NCBI GenBank assembly: GCA_032622095.1
Contig: CP136066.1
Coordinates: 174,655,164-174,719,163 of the forward strand
Reading direction: 5' to 3'
Source of the DNA: Siphonodentalium dalli
Taxonomy: Eukaryota > Mollusca > Scaphopoda > Gadilida > Siphonodentaliidae
Length of the DNA stretch: 64,000 nucleotides
The notes beneath the pieces were generated by a model. The model was given only the letters and a program-made list of their open reading frames with translations, searched no databases and was not told the DNA's origin. Positions 44,230 through 55,299 of this stretch are shown here, in pieces. The translations under genes were made by a program, and so were the position numbers. Each line of letters begins with the position of its first letter. The first letter of the stretch is position 1.

Positions 44230-46781
44230 CTACCATTTCCATGTATGTTGTCCATAATAGGAACGCGGCCCGAACGCCCTTTTGATTAGGAAAGTGATAA
44301 ATTCAATATCAGATTCTACGTGGCGACTGACGGCATCGGGCACGCATGCTAGAAAAACCAACAACTGTTTGTCACTAGACAAGTCATCGACAGCAAAGAA
44401 GCAGTCTATTCCGAAGTAACTAAGGATGCAATACCACGTGTCATTCCTTATTACGGTCAGGTTGTTATTTGTACAGTTAAGTATGACATGTTCGACTGTG
44501 GTATTGAAAGTTGTGTTGCACAATGGACACATTCCAGAATCCCATATCAGAGATTGCGTTATGAGATTTGCGATTGTGGCACACTCGTGCTTCAGTTTCG
44601 GGAAAGAACGACATATATGCCAAAGTGGCGAGACTTTGAGTGTTGAATAACATGCCGCAAATGGCATGAGCTGTATGTCATGTTCCATTCTGAATCTCCA
44701 GTCACGTTCCTGTGTGATTTTGACATTTGCTTTTACTAGACTTTTCCATGTCTCCTTTGTCGGGAACGTGCCCTCTTGTGCATATACACGACAATAATCC
44801 TGTAAGTCATATTTGGTTAGAACATGAGAAATATGGTATATAAATGATGACTCGTCAAGATTCGACCCAAGTGCAAAGTGGTCATTTAACCTGGACCGGA
44901 ATATATGTTTCGAGTATTTGTCCTCGCGGGTGTTGCAAAGGTTGCCAAAGAAGGTGAGTTGGCGTTTTTCAATTATAGAGATAATTGTGCCTGTTCCGAT
45001 GAGACCTAATACCACGTCTGTTCTGGCACGGGCCGGGAGGCCTTGAATTTGCTTCAGACAAAATCGATGGGTCCTTTCTAGTTTGAGTGCATTGGCCGTA
45101 GATAATGAACACATGAGTTCTGATCCATATAGACTAGTTGGCAATACTACTGACTCATATATAGTTTTCGAGCTACGAGGGGTTATGCCTCCAGAATACA
45201 TCCCCGCGTTGCTCAACATGAGGTACACTGAGCGGATTTTGTGACTGATGTGATCAGTGAAGTCGGTTATGTGATTATTTCTATGAAGAGGGATGCCTAG
45301 GTGTGTAATACTATCTGCCTCTAATACTGTTTTGTTACCTAGGTACCATTGTTCCCGCGTCCTATGATTAAATGAGGATGCCGATTCATTAAATATGACC
45401 ACTTTACACTTATCAGGGTTGTATATGAACCTCCACATGTTTGAGAATTTTGTGCATATATTACACAATGCCTGTAGTCCTGGTCCGGTCAACGACAATA
45501 ATGTCATATCGTCGGCCTGGGTAGGACAAGCGCAACTAATGGAGTTCAGACACATTCCATACTGAGATGTTTCCAATTCGTACAATAGATCATCGATGAA
45601 GATCATATAAAATAGAGGAGAGAGAATTCCTCCCTGTCGCGTGCCTTGTTGCATATCAATGACCCTGGATAAGTGATTATTGTAGCGGACCTTACACTTA
45701 ATATCTGATAAGAGAGATTTAAATAAGTGCCATATTTTACCACGAAATCCCCGATTGTATAGTTTTACTAGAAGTCCGTTAATCCATACCGTGTCGAAGG
45801 CTTTATGGGTGTCTAGAAAACATGAAAAGAGAGGACTGTGGTTTTCTAATGTAAATGAGATGCTTTCGTGAATAACGAATGATGAATTCATGCAACTGAC
45901 TCCTTTCTGGAAGCCGTTTTGAAGAGGGTGTACCTTTATGAGATCTGGTGCAAGAGTTTCCATTCGGAGAAGCATCATTTCTCCAATAGTTTATACATGA
46001 CAGGTAGTAAAGTTATCGTACGGTAGCTATCAAATTTTGTTTTGACTTTGTTACCTCCCTTGTGGAGAGGGATCATGATTCCCCGTTTTGCTTGCTCTGG
46101 GATGTGACTGAACTCCAGCATTTTCGACAGAGTGTCTGCGACGGTATTACTCAGCACATCTCCCCCATAAATTATATGTTCGTAAGAGAGGTGGTCCATA
46201 CCTGGAGCCTTACCTCGTTTAACAGTTTTGAGGACGCTTTGCAATTCATCAGTGGTAACGTTATACGTTAACAGATCATTGAGTTCAGATGTACCATCAC
46301 AATTTTGTATCTCCCTAATTTGGTCATTCACGAACTTAAAATGTTCTTTGTCAAACATATCGCGCTCAAGTGGGGAGTATAGAATTTCAATATAATTTGC
46401 CCATGCGTCTATCACCTGTGATGGTTCTCTCAGTGTTGATCCGTTTACTTCAAACAAGTTGTTGGAGGAAGCCCCACTTCCGGTACGCCGTTTGTTGAAT
46501 TCGCGGTAGAATTTATTAATATCGATTTCCGCTAACTTATCTAGGCGTTGATCTACTTCACTGAGGTATTTCTCGTTGGATTGTCTCAACTTACACCGAA
46601 ATATGCGCTTCGAATTTTTGTATGCTTTGTATTTAGAATTATCACATTCACGGGGTCTATGTGCCTCGATCCATTCGCGTCTTTCGATTTTCATGATTTT
46701 ATGCAGTTCTGTTAGCTCTTTGTTCCAAAATGGTTTGAGATGGCGTTTGAATGACTTAGTTGGAATTGTAGCTTGTGCCAC
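44230..46781 (-). pseudogene. LINE-B ORF2, reverse transcriptase part (frameshifted)
   Basis: Two overlapping minus-strand frames (46781-45975 and 45978-44230) together cover the RT. They abut at an out-of-frame ATGA within the fingers region, so a small indel separates them. Visible motifs are GKAPGMDHLSYEHI, ITLLPVMYKLLEK, CFLDTHKAFDTVW, QQGTRQGGILSP and the catalytic PTQADDMTLLS, where Gln replaces the usual Tyr/Phe before ADD. The C-terminus has a zinc-knuckle C-x2-C-x9-H-x4-C (CPLCNTTFNTTVEHVILNC). It is the same family as LINE-C at 11.8-14.4 kb. Confidence 0.85.
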
Positions 46782-47716
46782 TTCGTGTATAACTTGTATA
46801 CTAAATGATCATATGATTGCTCAAGCTCCTCAACGCTGTTAATCGGGTTGCATGGAACTTTGGTGTTCATCATCGCCTGGTATGAGTTGATGATATCAGG
46901 CGATGTGTGCACCATGTTCCAGTTATAATTTACAGGCACACATATAGCTTCCTGCTTGGGGTCCTGCATATATTGTATACAATCTAATGTCATGAAGATC
47001 GGACGATGGTTCGACACGTTAAGAGCAGAATCATCTATAACTTCGGTGTAAGATACTCTATGCACACTGTGTATTGAAAGGAGTATATGATCGATAGTGG
47101 TTCCAGGACCCCCGATCGCGGGGACAAATGTTGTTTGTGCCCCTCTGCAAACTCCCATACTGTTCACAGAGATGAGCTCACATTTATTGATGCAATTTGC
47201 AAATTCTCTATCGCGAGGATTCCGTTTATTTAGATTGCCATTGAAGTCACCCATGAATAGTACTTGTCCTATGGCAGAATAAATATCACGTAAATCGGTT
47301 ATCTTCTGTAAGTATTCCTTATAATGGTCAATGGTGTAGTTTGAGGAGGGGAGATACACCTGAAATATGTACCAGAATAGATTTGTGGCTACTTTGAATT
47401 GTATACCGCATATCCGGTCATCATTTAACTCAAGAACGGTGATTCGCTCATTGTATTGTGCTTTCCACATTAGCATCACACCACCTTTGGAGCGTCCTCG
47501 TTGCATTGGTAATCGCTGTGAACAATCACAGACAATGTGGTAACTATAGTATGGATTGACCGTACTGGCGAAGTGTGTATTGTGTTGATGGAGCCAATGT
47601 TCTGAAATACCACATATATCAATATCTAGACTGCTCAGAGCGTTGCCGAGATACAAATTACTAGACAGGAGTCCAGTGCAATTCCAAGTTAAGAAATTTA
47701 ACATTTTGAACCACAC
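46712..47716 (-). pseudogene. LINE-B ORF2, AP-endonuclease part
   Basis: Begins MWFKMLNFLTWNCTGL, which carries the N-terminal catalytic Asn motif (WNCTGL), followed by ISEHWL (catalytic Glu), GDFNGNLNKR, TTIDHILLS and the closing SNHRPI (His motif). The endonuclease domain itself is complete. A frameshift near 46730-46790 separates it from the RT frame, whose N-terminus repeats the host linker sequence in the adjacent frame. It belongs to the exonuclease/endonuclease/phosphatase family. Confidence 0.85.
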
Positions 47717-47847
47717 TGAGTAATCAAATGATAATAGGATAGGTTTAGGTATCTGATAAATATATACGGATTATTAAATATGAATGGGATTAATATGTTT
47801 TTTCAACTTGAGACACACCTTGATATTTTGTATATGTGGTGAATAAC

Positions 47848-48540
47848 TTACTGGAAGTAGTTTTTGGATGAGTTATAGGATACCCAATCGCTACATGTGA
47901 CGAATTTTGGCCAACAATCTGGCCCTTTGCAGTACATAGCATGATTTACATCAACATTGATACGGGCTGACATAATACCATTTTTACGTAAACGGAACAT
48001 GCGAACAATGGTAAATTTCACGTTCATGTCAAACAAGTGGTGAGCCAGATCCTCGGCGGTGAAATGGTCAGGAATATGCGACACGAAGAGGCGGGTTGTC
48101 TGAATCGGATACTCATTTCGTGTACGATATACATCAGCATTGTCCAAATCTGAACGATCTCTCCCAGTGTCCTTCTGGTGGGATTTATCCTCACTGTTAG
48201 AATAGTTGCGACCATACCTGACGTGTGTCCACCCATCATCATCTTCGTTAACATATTCGCGTGTATATTTGTCACAATTGTCTCGTTCGTGGTTCGGGTT
48301 AGGATTAGAGTTATCCCGCTTGCTCTGCGAGTGTTCCGACCTGTCTGAATGCTGACGATCGTGTTCCCATGCATTTGATTCACAGTCACCACCAGTGAAC
48401 TCATCGGTATGACGAGAAGAGAATTCTTCATAATATCTGTCCTGGTGTGCGTCTCCAGCGGTACCATCCATGTCATCTCTCTCTGCTGTCAGATTTTGAA
48501 CCATTTTGGTGATGAAGCCAGAGAACTCATCCAGTTTATC
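47848..48540 (-). CDS. LINE-B ORF1 (partial), RRM-like C-terminus
   Basis: An Asp/Glu/Arg/Asn-rich hydrophilic N-terminal half is followed by about 80 residues beginning TTRLFVSHIPDHFTAEDLAH, compatible with an RRM-like fold (RNP2-like LFVSHI) found in some non-LTR ORF1 proteins that bind element RNA. It ends with a short Cys/Trp segment (CKGPDCW). The frame stays open to the truncated 5' junction at 48540. The first ATG, at 48504, gives 218 aa and need not be the native start. Confidence 0.65.
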   Translation of the reverse strand, partial: DKLDEFSGFITKMVQNLTAERDDMDGTAGDAHQDRYYEEFSSRHTDEFTGGDCESNAWEHDRQHSDRSEHSQSKRDNSNPNPNHERDNCDKYTREYVNEDDDGWTHVRYGRNYSNSEDKSHQKDTGRDRSDLDNADVYRTRNEYPIQTTRLFVSHIPDHFTAEDLAHHLFDMNVKFTIVRMFRLRKNGIMSARINVDVNHAMYCKGPDCWPKFVTCSDWVSYNSSKNYFQ

Positions 48541-49604
48541 TGAAAAATTGCAAAAATCCTAACATCTACGGACAAGAGAACAGGACACACCGGGCTGACC
48601 ATGGTTGTTCGGACCGGTGTGAGAAAATTTTGAAAACTATACAAGAAAATCGCAAATCCTAGAATCTAGACTCGCCTCAACTGAAGCTTTCCTACTGTTG
48701 GAAATTTCAAACCTCATACTCCCCCTCAGGTTGGAAATTTCTCCAACTGATGACCATTTCAGTCCACAAGTTTGACCAAATGTAGTAAAATATTGTTTTG
48801 TTAAACTAATTAGAAGTTTTGTATTGGCCACGGGGAGGGACAATGACATTTTTTTGAAAACTCAACAAGAAAATCGCAAAATCCTAGCATCTAGACTAGC
48901 CTCAAGCCCTCCTAGAGTTGGAAATTTCAAACCTGACACCCCCACTTAGGTTGGAAAATTCCAATGACAATGTTGACCAAATGTATGACAATATTGTTTT
49001 CTTAAATTAACTAGCAGTTTTTGACTGGCCACGGGGGAGGGACCAGGACACAAGTTTCCAAGTGTTGGAAATTTCCAACCTGTCACCCCCCTAAGGTTGG
49101 AAAATTTCCAATTGATGAACATTTCAATCAAAAAATTTGACAAAAAAATAGGAAAATATGCAAATATTGGTCAAAAACAATTAATGTTCCACTAATAAAT
49201 TGTTTGAAAATCAAACTACCAGAACATTTTCAACCTATTGTTGGTGTGAAATTTCCAACTAATATGTTTTTTATAGAAATTGGATTATATATCTTGAAGT
49301 GATGTGTCACGCGGCTTACGCCACTAACCAAGATAAAATGTGAAATACATATCTAGAGACGTAAATCTATTACGTCGGCTTTTCAAAGAGGCTGCATGGT
49401 TTGATATGAATGCGCCGTCAGCGCCAACCAAGGCCTACATGGCATTCACACTCAGATTATTGTGCATTAATACACACAAACAGTTATAATACAGTTTAGA
49501 AGAATAAACAATACAAAAACAAACAAGCATTTTAGCAAGAACATAATCTAAAGGGTTACACCTTAAAACTACATCACCAAAGGCAGTTCAAAGTCGGCGT
49601 TTAT
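48541..49604 (+). repeat. kilobase direct repeat flanking LINE-B, right copy
   Basis: Matches 41541-42777 with few substitutions and one 183-bp deletion. It ends at GGCGTTTAT and then continues into GTGATATTATCC, showing the uninterrupted insertion site of LINE-B. Confidence 0.88.
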
Positions 49605-49977
49605 GTGATATTATCCGGAATTGAAGTTGTTTCGTTTCGTTTGTTTTAATATTGTTGCTATTATTAGTTTTACTAACTCGAGATAGAGTTATGTCGCTTG
49701 AATAGAAAAGCAGAATATCGAATCGTCAAAGTTGTTAACTCAAATTGTTAAATCAAAAGTGACCACGAGTAATATTACAGTTTAATCGACAGTGGACTCA
49801 GTCATACTCAATTTTGTTTATACTCAATATGTATGCGCGAATAAAAAACTACAGGGCGACGAAAGAGTGTTCGGATTTCTAACAAATGAATTATGAAGGT
49901 CACCTGAACATATACGTTCTACGAAGACCCGGAGCGAGCAGATCAATATTTCTATTAATTTGTTTTCAAACTTCCGA
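49605..49977 (+). promoter_or_regulatory. leader region of methyltransferase copy 3
   Basis: The last 140 bp share GAGTGTTCGGATTTCTAACA and TACGTTCTACGAAG-like text with the leaders of copies 1 and 2. No TATA box is obvious. Upstream of about 49830 the sequence is not shared. Confidence 0.4.
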
Positions 49978-50769
49978 ATGGAGAAAGGAGAATCGGATTT
50001 ATTTCAGGGGGATTCTCATGCAGATTTGTATGCACAGCATCGCCCCCGATATCCCAAAGAACTTACCGAGAAAATTGTTTCGTTTTGTAGGCTTTCAAAT
50101 CCGGATTTCGACTTCGGAGTTGCGTTGGATATTGGATGTGGAAGCGGACAAAGTACTGAGGAATGGGTCGAATCATTCAGATCAGTGATTGGCGTAGACA
50201 CAAGCGCAGCCCAAATCGAACAAGCCAAGAAAACAGTGAGAAATGCCAGCTTCTTTCATGTGAACGGCAGAGACTTATCGAAATTCGACAACGAGAGTGT
50301 GGATTTAATAACGGCTGGCCAATCCGTTCATTGGTTTCCATTCGAAACGATGTGGAATGAAATTGGACGAGTGCTGAAGCCGAAGGGCATTGTTGCGTTC
50401 TACGGCTATGACGCGTGTGACCTTGACACAGAGGAAGCAACACTGGTCTTTAAGACATTTCGAAATACCATACTGGATGGTTTCTGTAGTCGGAATGTTA
50501 ACTACATTAGCACGCACTATAAAGACATCCCACCTTTATTTGGTGAATGGGTTAGAGACGACACGCTTCATGTGAGGGCAGAACAGACGGTGAAGAGTTT
50601 TGTTGGATATTGTGAGTCGATGTCATCATGGCAAGTTATTTGTAGAAATAACCCAGAATGCCCACATCTAGAGATACTTAAACAGAAACTCATTGAACTG
50701 TATGGTGGGCATGAGCAAATTGTTCGTCCAAAATGGCCCTTATTTTTAATCATGAGCTGCAAACCTTAA
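49978..50769 (+). CDS. class I SAM-dependent methyltransferase, copy 3
   Basis: An intact 263-aa intronless ORF. The ATG at 49978 aligns with the starts of the other two copies; the upstream in-frame TTG at 49960 would add only six unconserved residues. Motifs are LDIGCGSG, IGVDTS, SVDLITAGQSVHWF and RVLKPKGIVAFYGYD. It is closer to copies 1 and 2 in different stretches, as expected from duplication with some conversion. Homology with the other copies ends about 60 bp after the stop, so the D flank is missing. It is the only member not preceded by a homeobox gene in this window. Confidence 0.9.
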   Translation: MEKGESDLFQGDSHADLYAQHRPRYPKELTEKIVSFCRLSNPDFDFGVALDIGCGSGQSTEEWVESFRSVIGVDTSAAQIEQAKKTVRNASFFHVNGRDLSKFDNESVDLITAGQSVHWFPFETMWNEIGRVLKPKGIVAFYGYDACDLDTEEATLVFKTFRNTILDGFCSRNVNYISTHYKDIPPLFGEWVRDDTLHVRAEQTVKSFVGYCESMSSWQVICRNNPECPHLEILKQKLIELYGGHEQIVRPKWPLFLIMSCKP

Positions 50770-50829
50770 ACATTGCATCAGATCCAATAACTAATATGTT
50801 TATAAAATAATCTGAGTGAACAGATATGC

Positions 50830-51680
50830 AATATGGGAGGCCTTAATTTCACATTTATTATCTAATTTCGCTTAAGCGTAGGTGAATTACGCTTCAGCGT
50901 AATATATTACACCGATGCGTAAATACATTATGCTTAAAGGATTACACAGGTGTAGTTTTTCTCAGTCATTATCGATACCCGCTAATCAAATCCACTGAGC
51001 ACGTTGCTTCCGTGCTGCAATTTTGTGTGTTTTCAGCTTCAAGATGAGTGCGTGGTGATGGATTTGGGAAACGTTGTCAACGTTCCATTGATACAGATAA
51101 TTTAGGAAACTAAATCTACATTCACAATGGAATTTGCTGAATTTATTAGGAACATTTTGACAATTGCATGAGACACTCCACGGTGTTGGAGTAGACCCAA
51201 TTACGGGCATTATTTTTGCCAGCGTCGGAGTTTACTCCTGCCCGCATTACGTTTTACTTTATCGATGTACGGTATGTTTGTAAAGATGTCTTTATTTGAG
51301 TTACTTGATAGGGATTTGGGATTTTTAATACCAAAACAGGTCAAGGATAGACTGTCACATATAGACTACTCAACGTTTTAAATTTTATTTTTCGAGAAGG
51401 GTCTCCAGTGAACGTTTTCCTGCATGAAACTTAAATTGCGCTCGACTGAGATTGTGTTTTTCTCGAGAACTGATATCTGAATTTTCTTTATACTCTTTCA
51501 CAGCAAACATATTGCCTATCATATACGTCTTCCACTAGTTAGTATAGCTTCTGAATGAACAACTTTTAACTAATTAGACTAACCCTGGTATATGGAAAAG
51601 TCTAACTGATATGGCCCGATGTGGGGTTTACTGACGCACGCACCGGGGTTTACTGCCCGCAGCGGGGATTATAGGATGAC
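50830..51680. other. non-coding
   Basis: No gene is supported. Near 50870-50945 are several copies of a motif around ACGCTTmAGCGTAA. The rest is unrecognised single-copy DNA. Confidence 0.4.
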
Positions 51681-51687
51681 CAGTGTG

Positions 51688-51772
51688 GTTAATCTTAAGT
51701 GTAATTAATTTACTCTTAAGTGTAATTCATTTACACTTAAGCGTAATTCAGATTAATATGCTTAAGCGTAAA
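51688..51772. repeat. cluster of CTTAAGyGTAA motifs
   Basis: Four near-identical CTTAAG(T/C)GTAA copies occur within 85 bp at roughly 20-28-bp spacing. The motif is part of a palindrome TTACrCTTAAGyGTAA. The same motif clusters near 1130, 2025, 28380 and 50880. Confidence 0.75.
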
Positions 51773-51960
51773 TAAAAGTAGGATTTTCAAACGTTAGAAC
51801 CACATCTCAGCGGCAGGTCTGACGGACTGTGTTGGTGAACATTATCGCTTCTTCGTGAGTAAGAGTTTGATATGCAGCATAATGACCGACATCATATCTA
51901 TTCTCGTGTAACAGCGCTCGGTTTTTTGCCGGTAAACCAGGGGTGGGGATATGGCCCCTA

Positions 51961-52025
51961 CATTCCTACATGCAATGTTTTACTACCCCTATTAGGGGGC
52001 GGGGTAAACATTGCATGCAAGAATG
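51961..52025. repeat. 24-bp-arm hairpin
   Basis: CATTCcTACATGCAATGTTTTAC pairs with GGTAAACATTGCATGCAAGAATG around CCCCTATTAGGGG. It looks like the centre of a foldback repeat. No gene is attached. Confidence 0.75.
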
Positions 52026-52146
52026 TATGCCGAGAGGTTCCTCGAAACTGTCAAACATAAAATTTACACCCGTATCTATATAATTATATATATTTTTTAT
52101 TTAAGACTAAAAACAGCCCAAAATATAACATCTGTAACAGCGTTAA

Positions 52147-52615
52147 AGGTACTCAACCCGATAAAACTCCTCTCAATTACTATTTCAATGGCTTCGGGGG
52201 TCAAAAATATTTAATTCGAGTCGAGGAAGTCACCCATCAAAGCTCAGATTTGTTAGATATCGATTTTAGAAATCTATTATTTTTGATTATCGGGAATACT
52301 ATCTGGCCCAGAACTCAGTCAAAATTGCGTTAAAATTACCACTTGATTTTAGAGTTATTCATCCTTGTCTGTTTGAATAGATTTGGAGTACACATCCAGA
52401 GCAGATTACGGCAGTTATTGGTACTCATCTCGAGAACATAACAAATTTGAAAAATCAATATCTAATAACTCTGAGCTTTGTTTGATGGGTTCCTCGACTC
52501 GAATCAAATATTTTTTACCCCCAAAGCCAAAGAAATAGTAATATAGGACCCTCTGATCGGATTGTTGTTGTTGGAATCTGTTGAGATGGGGACCCTCTTT
52601 ACGGGTTGAGTACCT
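52147..52615. mobile_element. TTAA-type miniature transposon, family 1, copy 2
   Basis: Ends AGGTACTCAACCCGATAAA and GGGTTGAGTACCT are flanked by TTAA at 52143-52146 and 52616-52619. The interior shares GAGTCGAGGAA and CCCATCAAAGCTCAGA with 34140-34190, and a second inverted copy of these phrases lies near 52470-52510. It is 100 bp downstream of the GPCR stop codon. Confidence 0.82.
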
Positions 52616-52717
52616 TTAAACATACATTAACTGCAAAAATACACCTTATCTATGCTATTAAAATCACAGATATACTTTTATTGTCCATCTTTTTGAAGCA
52701 GACTATATATATATCTG

Positions 52718-53743
52718 TCATAAGGTTGGTGTACTCATTGAATATCCAGTAGGATTGTACGAGTCACTCCGGGAATTGTTCCGGAACACCGCGTTTAGTT
52801 CTTGGCGAAATGTTTTCCCCGAGAAGCAGTACGTGAATACGTTGAGAGCATGATTTGATGTGGACAGAAGACTTGTTAATGCATCAAAGAAATCCATATC
52901 CGGGAGCATTATTTCCTCTTCACTTTTTGTGTAATGAAAAAACACAGAAAATATAACCATAGGTGAAGTTGTGACAATATGTTGGACACCAGTGGCAATT
53001 AGCAATGGAATTATAGATGAAACTCCATCCTGGCGCGTGCATTGTTGGTTTGGATTTAAATTGTCGTTCTGTGAAAACTCTGCTAGAGCGGACCTCGTTC
53101 TCATCATACTAAGAATTAGTTTGGTATCCGAGATTATCAGAATGGTAAATGGTAAAAAAGAATATACCACCAGCTCCATCCAAACCGAAATATATTTTGT
53201 AAAGAAAACGTATGATGGGTTATCTTCAACCACATGGTCGCATTTATTAATAGTGTCGTTTCGATGATAGCCATATAGCAAATGAGCATTGAACGTAAAC
53301 ATAACGATAAATAATAATACAAGTGCGACTTTAGCTGACTTGGGGTTTAACTGGAATTTTGACATCGGGTAGCAGATAGCGATAGTTCGATCCAGCGTTA
53401 ACAGAACTAAAATCCACACACCTGAATCAGCTAACCAGAACAGAGTAAACCAAGAAATTTTACAAACAAGAGAACTGGAAGTTCGTATATGTTCATCGAA
53501 GCCGTATAAAGTTATGCTTGGAATCGCTTTTACATGAAGAGCAATCAAATCTGTTACCGCCAACGTTATGAAGAATATGTGCACATGCGTTCGTCGCATC
53601 CCGGATCTTGAGAAAACAATCGCTGATAATATGTTCCCGATGGTTCCCGTCACGAGAATCACGGGACCGACTGTTCTCCAAATCCACTGCCGTGCTTCCA
53701 AATACTCGTCCGTCGCTGTTCCGTTTTGAGGTATATTATCCAT
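52718..53743 (-). CDS. rhodopsin-class (class A) G-protein-coupled receptor
   Basis: This intronless 341-aa seven-helix plasma-membrane receptor probably has a peptide-type ligand, judging by overall resemblance only. Landmarks are an N-glycosylation site NGT (7-9), TM1 GNILS (Asn37), TM2 LAVTD (Asp65), and Cys94 at the start of TM3 pairing with Cys168 in extracellular loop 2. TM3 ends DRT (118-120) in place of DRY, TM5 has YSFLPF with Pro198, and TM7 has NVFTY (301-305) in place of NPxxY. No CWxP is seen in TM6. A short Ser-rich C-tail ends SMSTPTL. The start is the ATG at 53743. Ligand and subfamily remain unassigned. Confidence 0.88.
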   Translation of the reverse strand: MDNIPQNGTATDEYLEARQWIWRTVGPVILVTGTIGNILSAIVFSRSGMRRTHVHIFFITLAVTDLIALHVKAIPSITLYGFDEHIRTSSSLVCKISWFTLFWLADSGVWILVLLTLDRTIAICYPMSKFQLNPKSAKVALVLLFIVMFTFNAHLLYGYHRNDTINKCDHVVEDNPSYVFFTKYISVWMELVVYSFLPFTILIISDTKLILSMMRTRSALAEFSQNDNLNPNQQCTRQDGVSSIIPLLIATGVQHIVTTSPMVIFSVFFHYTKSEEEIMLPDMDFFDALTSLLSTSNHALNVFTYCFSGKTFRQELNAVFRNNSRSDSYNPTGYSMSTPTL

Positions 53744-54277
53744 ATTCTTGGTAACAATAATACAACTCCTCTGAAAACTTGCCGTTGTCCTGTAAGCATG
53801 TCTAGTTTGGATCTGTCATCATCGGTTTTGTGCAGGCCAAGCTGGCGGGACACTGGTCGCAGTCATTGACGACTTTTAACTCAATATCAAGACACCGTAG
53901 ATCTCGTTTGTTATGAAGGTTAAACTGTCTTCACTCGTGCAGCAACGACAGGCGGTCGTCGATGTTATTTCTTTAACGTTCTAATCACGCTCTTCACACA
54001 CGAAACCGCGAGTTAATTATTAAAGAGGTCTGTACAATAGCACTTATCGACTTATATGGCTAAACTTTCAAAGCGGGCTTTCATATAGCCACTCATTGTT
54101 TGTTTATCATACACAGAGTAATATGGCCACACGATACGGGTGGATACACACGTGTGTGTAATTTATGTATGTATCATTATGATCCATTAAATCACATCAA
54201 CGAGAGCACGGTTGATCGTGAACATGCGGATCAGTGGAGCGTTGTGACCGATTGTCAAACTGACAACTAACATATTT
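53744..54277 (-). other. upstream flank of the GPCR gene
   Basis: This would hold the receptor 5'UTR and promoter, but I see no diagnostic element beyond AT-rich tracts. Confidence 0.3.
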
Positions 54278-54435
54278 GTTTAACCCTTTCAGTGCCAGGG
54301 GCCGATCTCATCGGCCCTAATTTACCGTCTGTAAAATCGATCCTAAAAAAAATAAAATAAAGATTTTTTTATTTTTTTTTGGTTTTAGATTATTAATATT
54401 ATTTTTTGGGTTTAATTTGTTTTGGGTATGCTTAA

Positions 54436-55078
54436 AGGGGTACTGTACCCCAATTTCAATAAATTCCCGGTGACAATAGCGATCTAATATGAATATTATA
54501 TTATAAAATAACTAATTTGAGTCGACGATGTCTACTGAAAACGTTTCGGTTAACAGGCTATCGTAAAAGTAAAATTGAATTATTTAATATAAATTCATTT
54601 ATGGCTGGAGTCATAAAATGGAGAATTATGCCATTACGAGTTACCGTTCTTGAAATCGCATATGTTGCGTGTCTTTTATCGACGGCCGTTCACGAACATT
54701 ATTGAGTTGCAAACAAAACATGTTACCTGCAAAAGAAGGCCCGTTATAACCGATTCGGAAAAAAGGAGAAAGAAACAAGAGTCATAAAGCGTCAAGTATT
54801 TTATAGGGAGTGAGATTGTTCGATGGAAGAGATTGAATGCATCAATCGAAGCTGTGAGCAATGAACTTCCGGTTCTTCCTGCGACTGCGTCTTCTCCGGT
54901 GAAGGTCAAAAAACATGGCGCGTAGTTTGAAATCGTAATATTTTTGTTTCCAAGATCAATATTTTTTTCGCTAAATTAGGTTTATACGAAACTCATTTAA
55001 CACGAACACAATCTAACTTGAAAGTTATTTCAATGGGAGTAAATAAAAAAATCGCCTATCTTTGTGTACAGTACCCTT
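54436..55078. mobile_element. TTAA-type miniature transposon, family 2 (Kolobok-like)
   Basis: TTAA at 54432-54435 and 55079-55082 flanks AGGGGTACTGTACCCC at the left and GTGTACAGTACCCTT at the right. Its first 110 bp are the inverted counterpart of the right end of the element at 61269-62185 (shared GAGTCGACGATG and GCGATCTAATAT). AGGGG ends with TTAA duplication suit Kolobok. It has no transposase. Confidence 0.8.
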
Positions 55079-55299
55079 TTAAGCATACTATAGCGAATTT
55101 AAAAACAAACTGGATAAAACCTTAGGGGCATGTTATAACTCAAAACTATCAACAAGTATTCATAGTAATAATTTTGATGCCCATGAAAAACATAAGATTC
55201 CCTGGCACTAAACCTACAAAATACTGAAAGAGTTAAAGAATATAAGAAAACATTATTAAAATTGTAAAAAATAATAACAAATGATGAAACATTGTTAGG

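Larger units (their letters stand above)
42778..48540 (-). mobile_element. LINE-B, 5'-truncated, with Helitron inside its 3' part
   Basis: On the minus strand the element runs from ORF1 (48540) through endonuclease and RT to a 3' end GGAGGAAATAAAGGAATA plus (TA)n at 42778-42802. ORF1 is open up to the junction at 48540, so the 5' end is truncated. It inserted after GGCGTTTAT in repeat R and is bracketed by kilobase direct repeats. Without the Helitron it is about 4.9 kb. ORF2 has two frameshifts, so this copy is defective. Confidence 0.82.
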
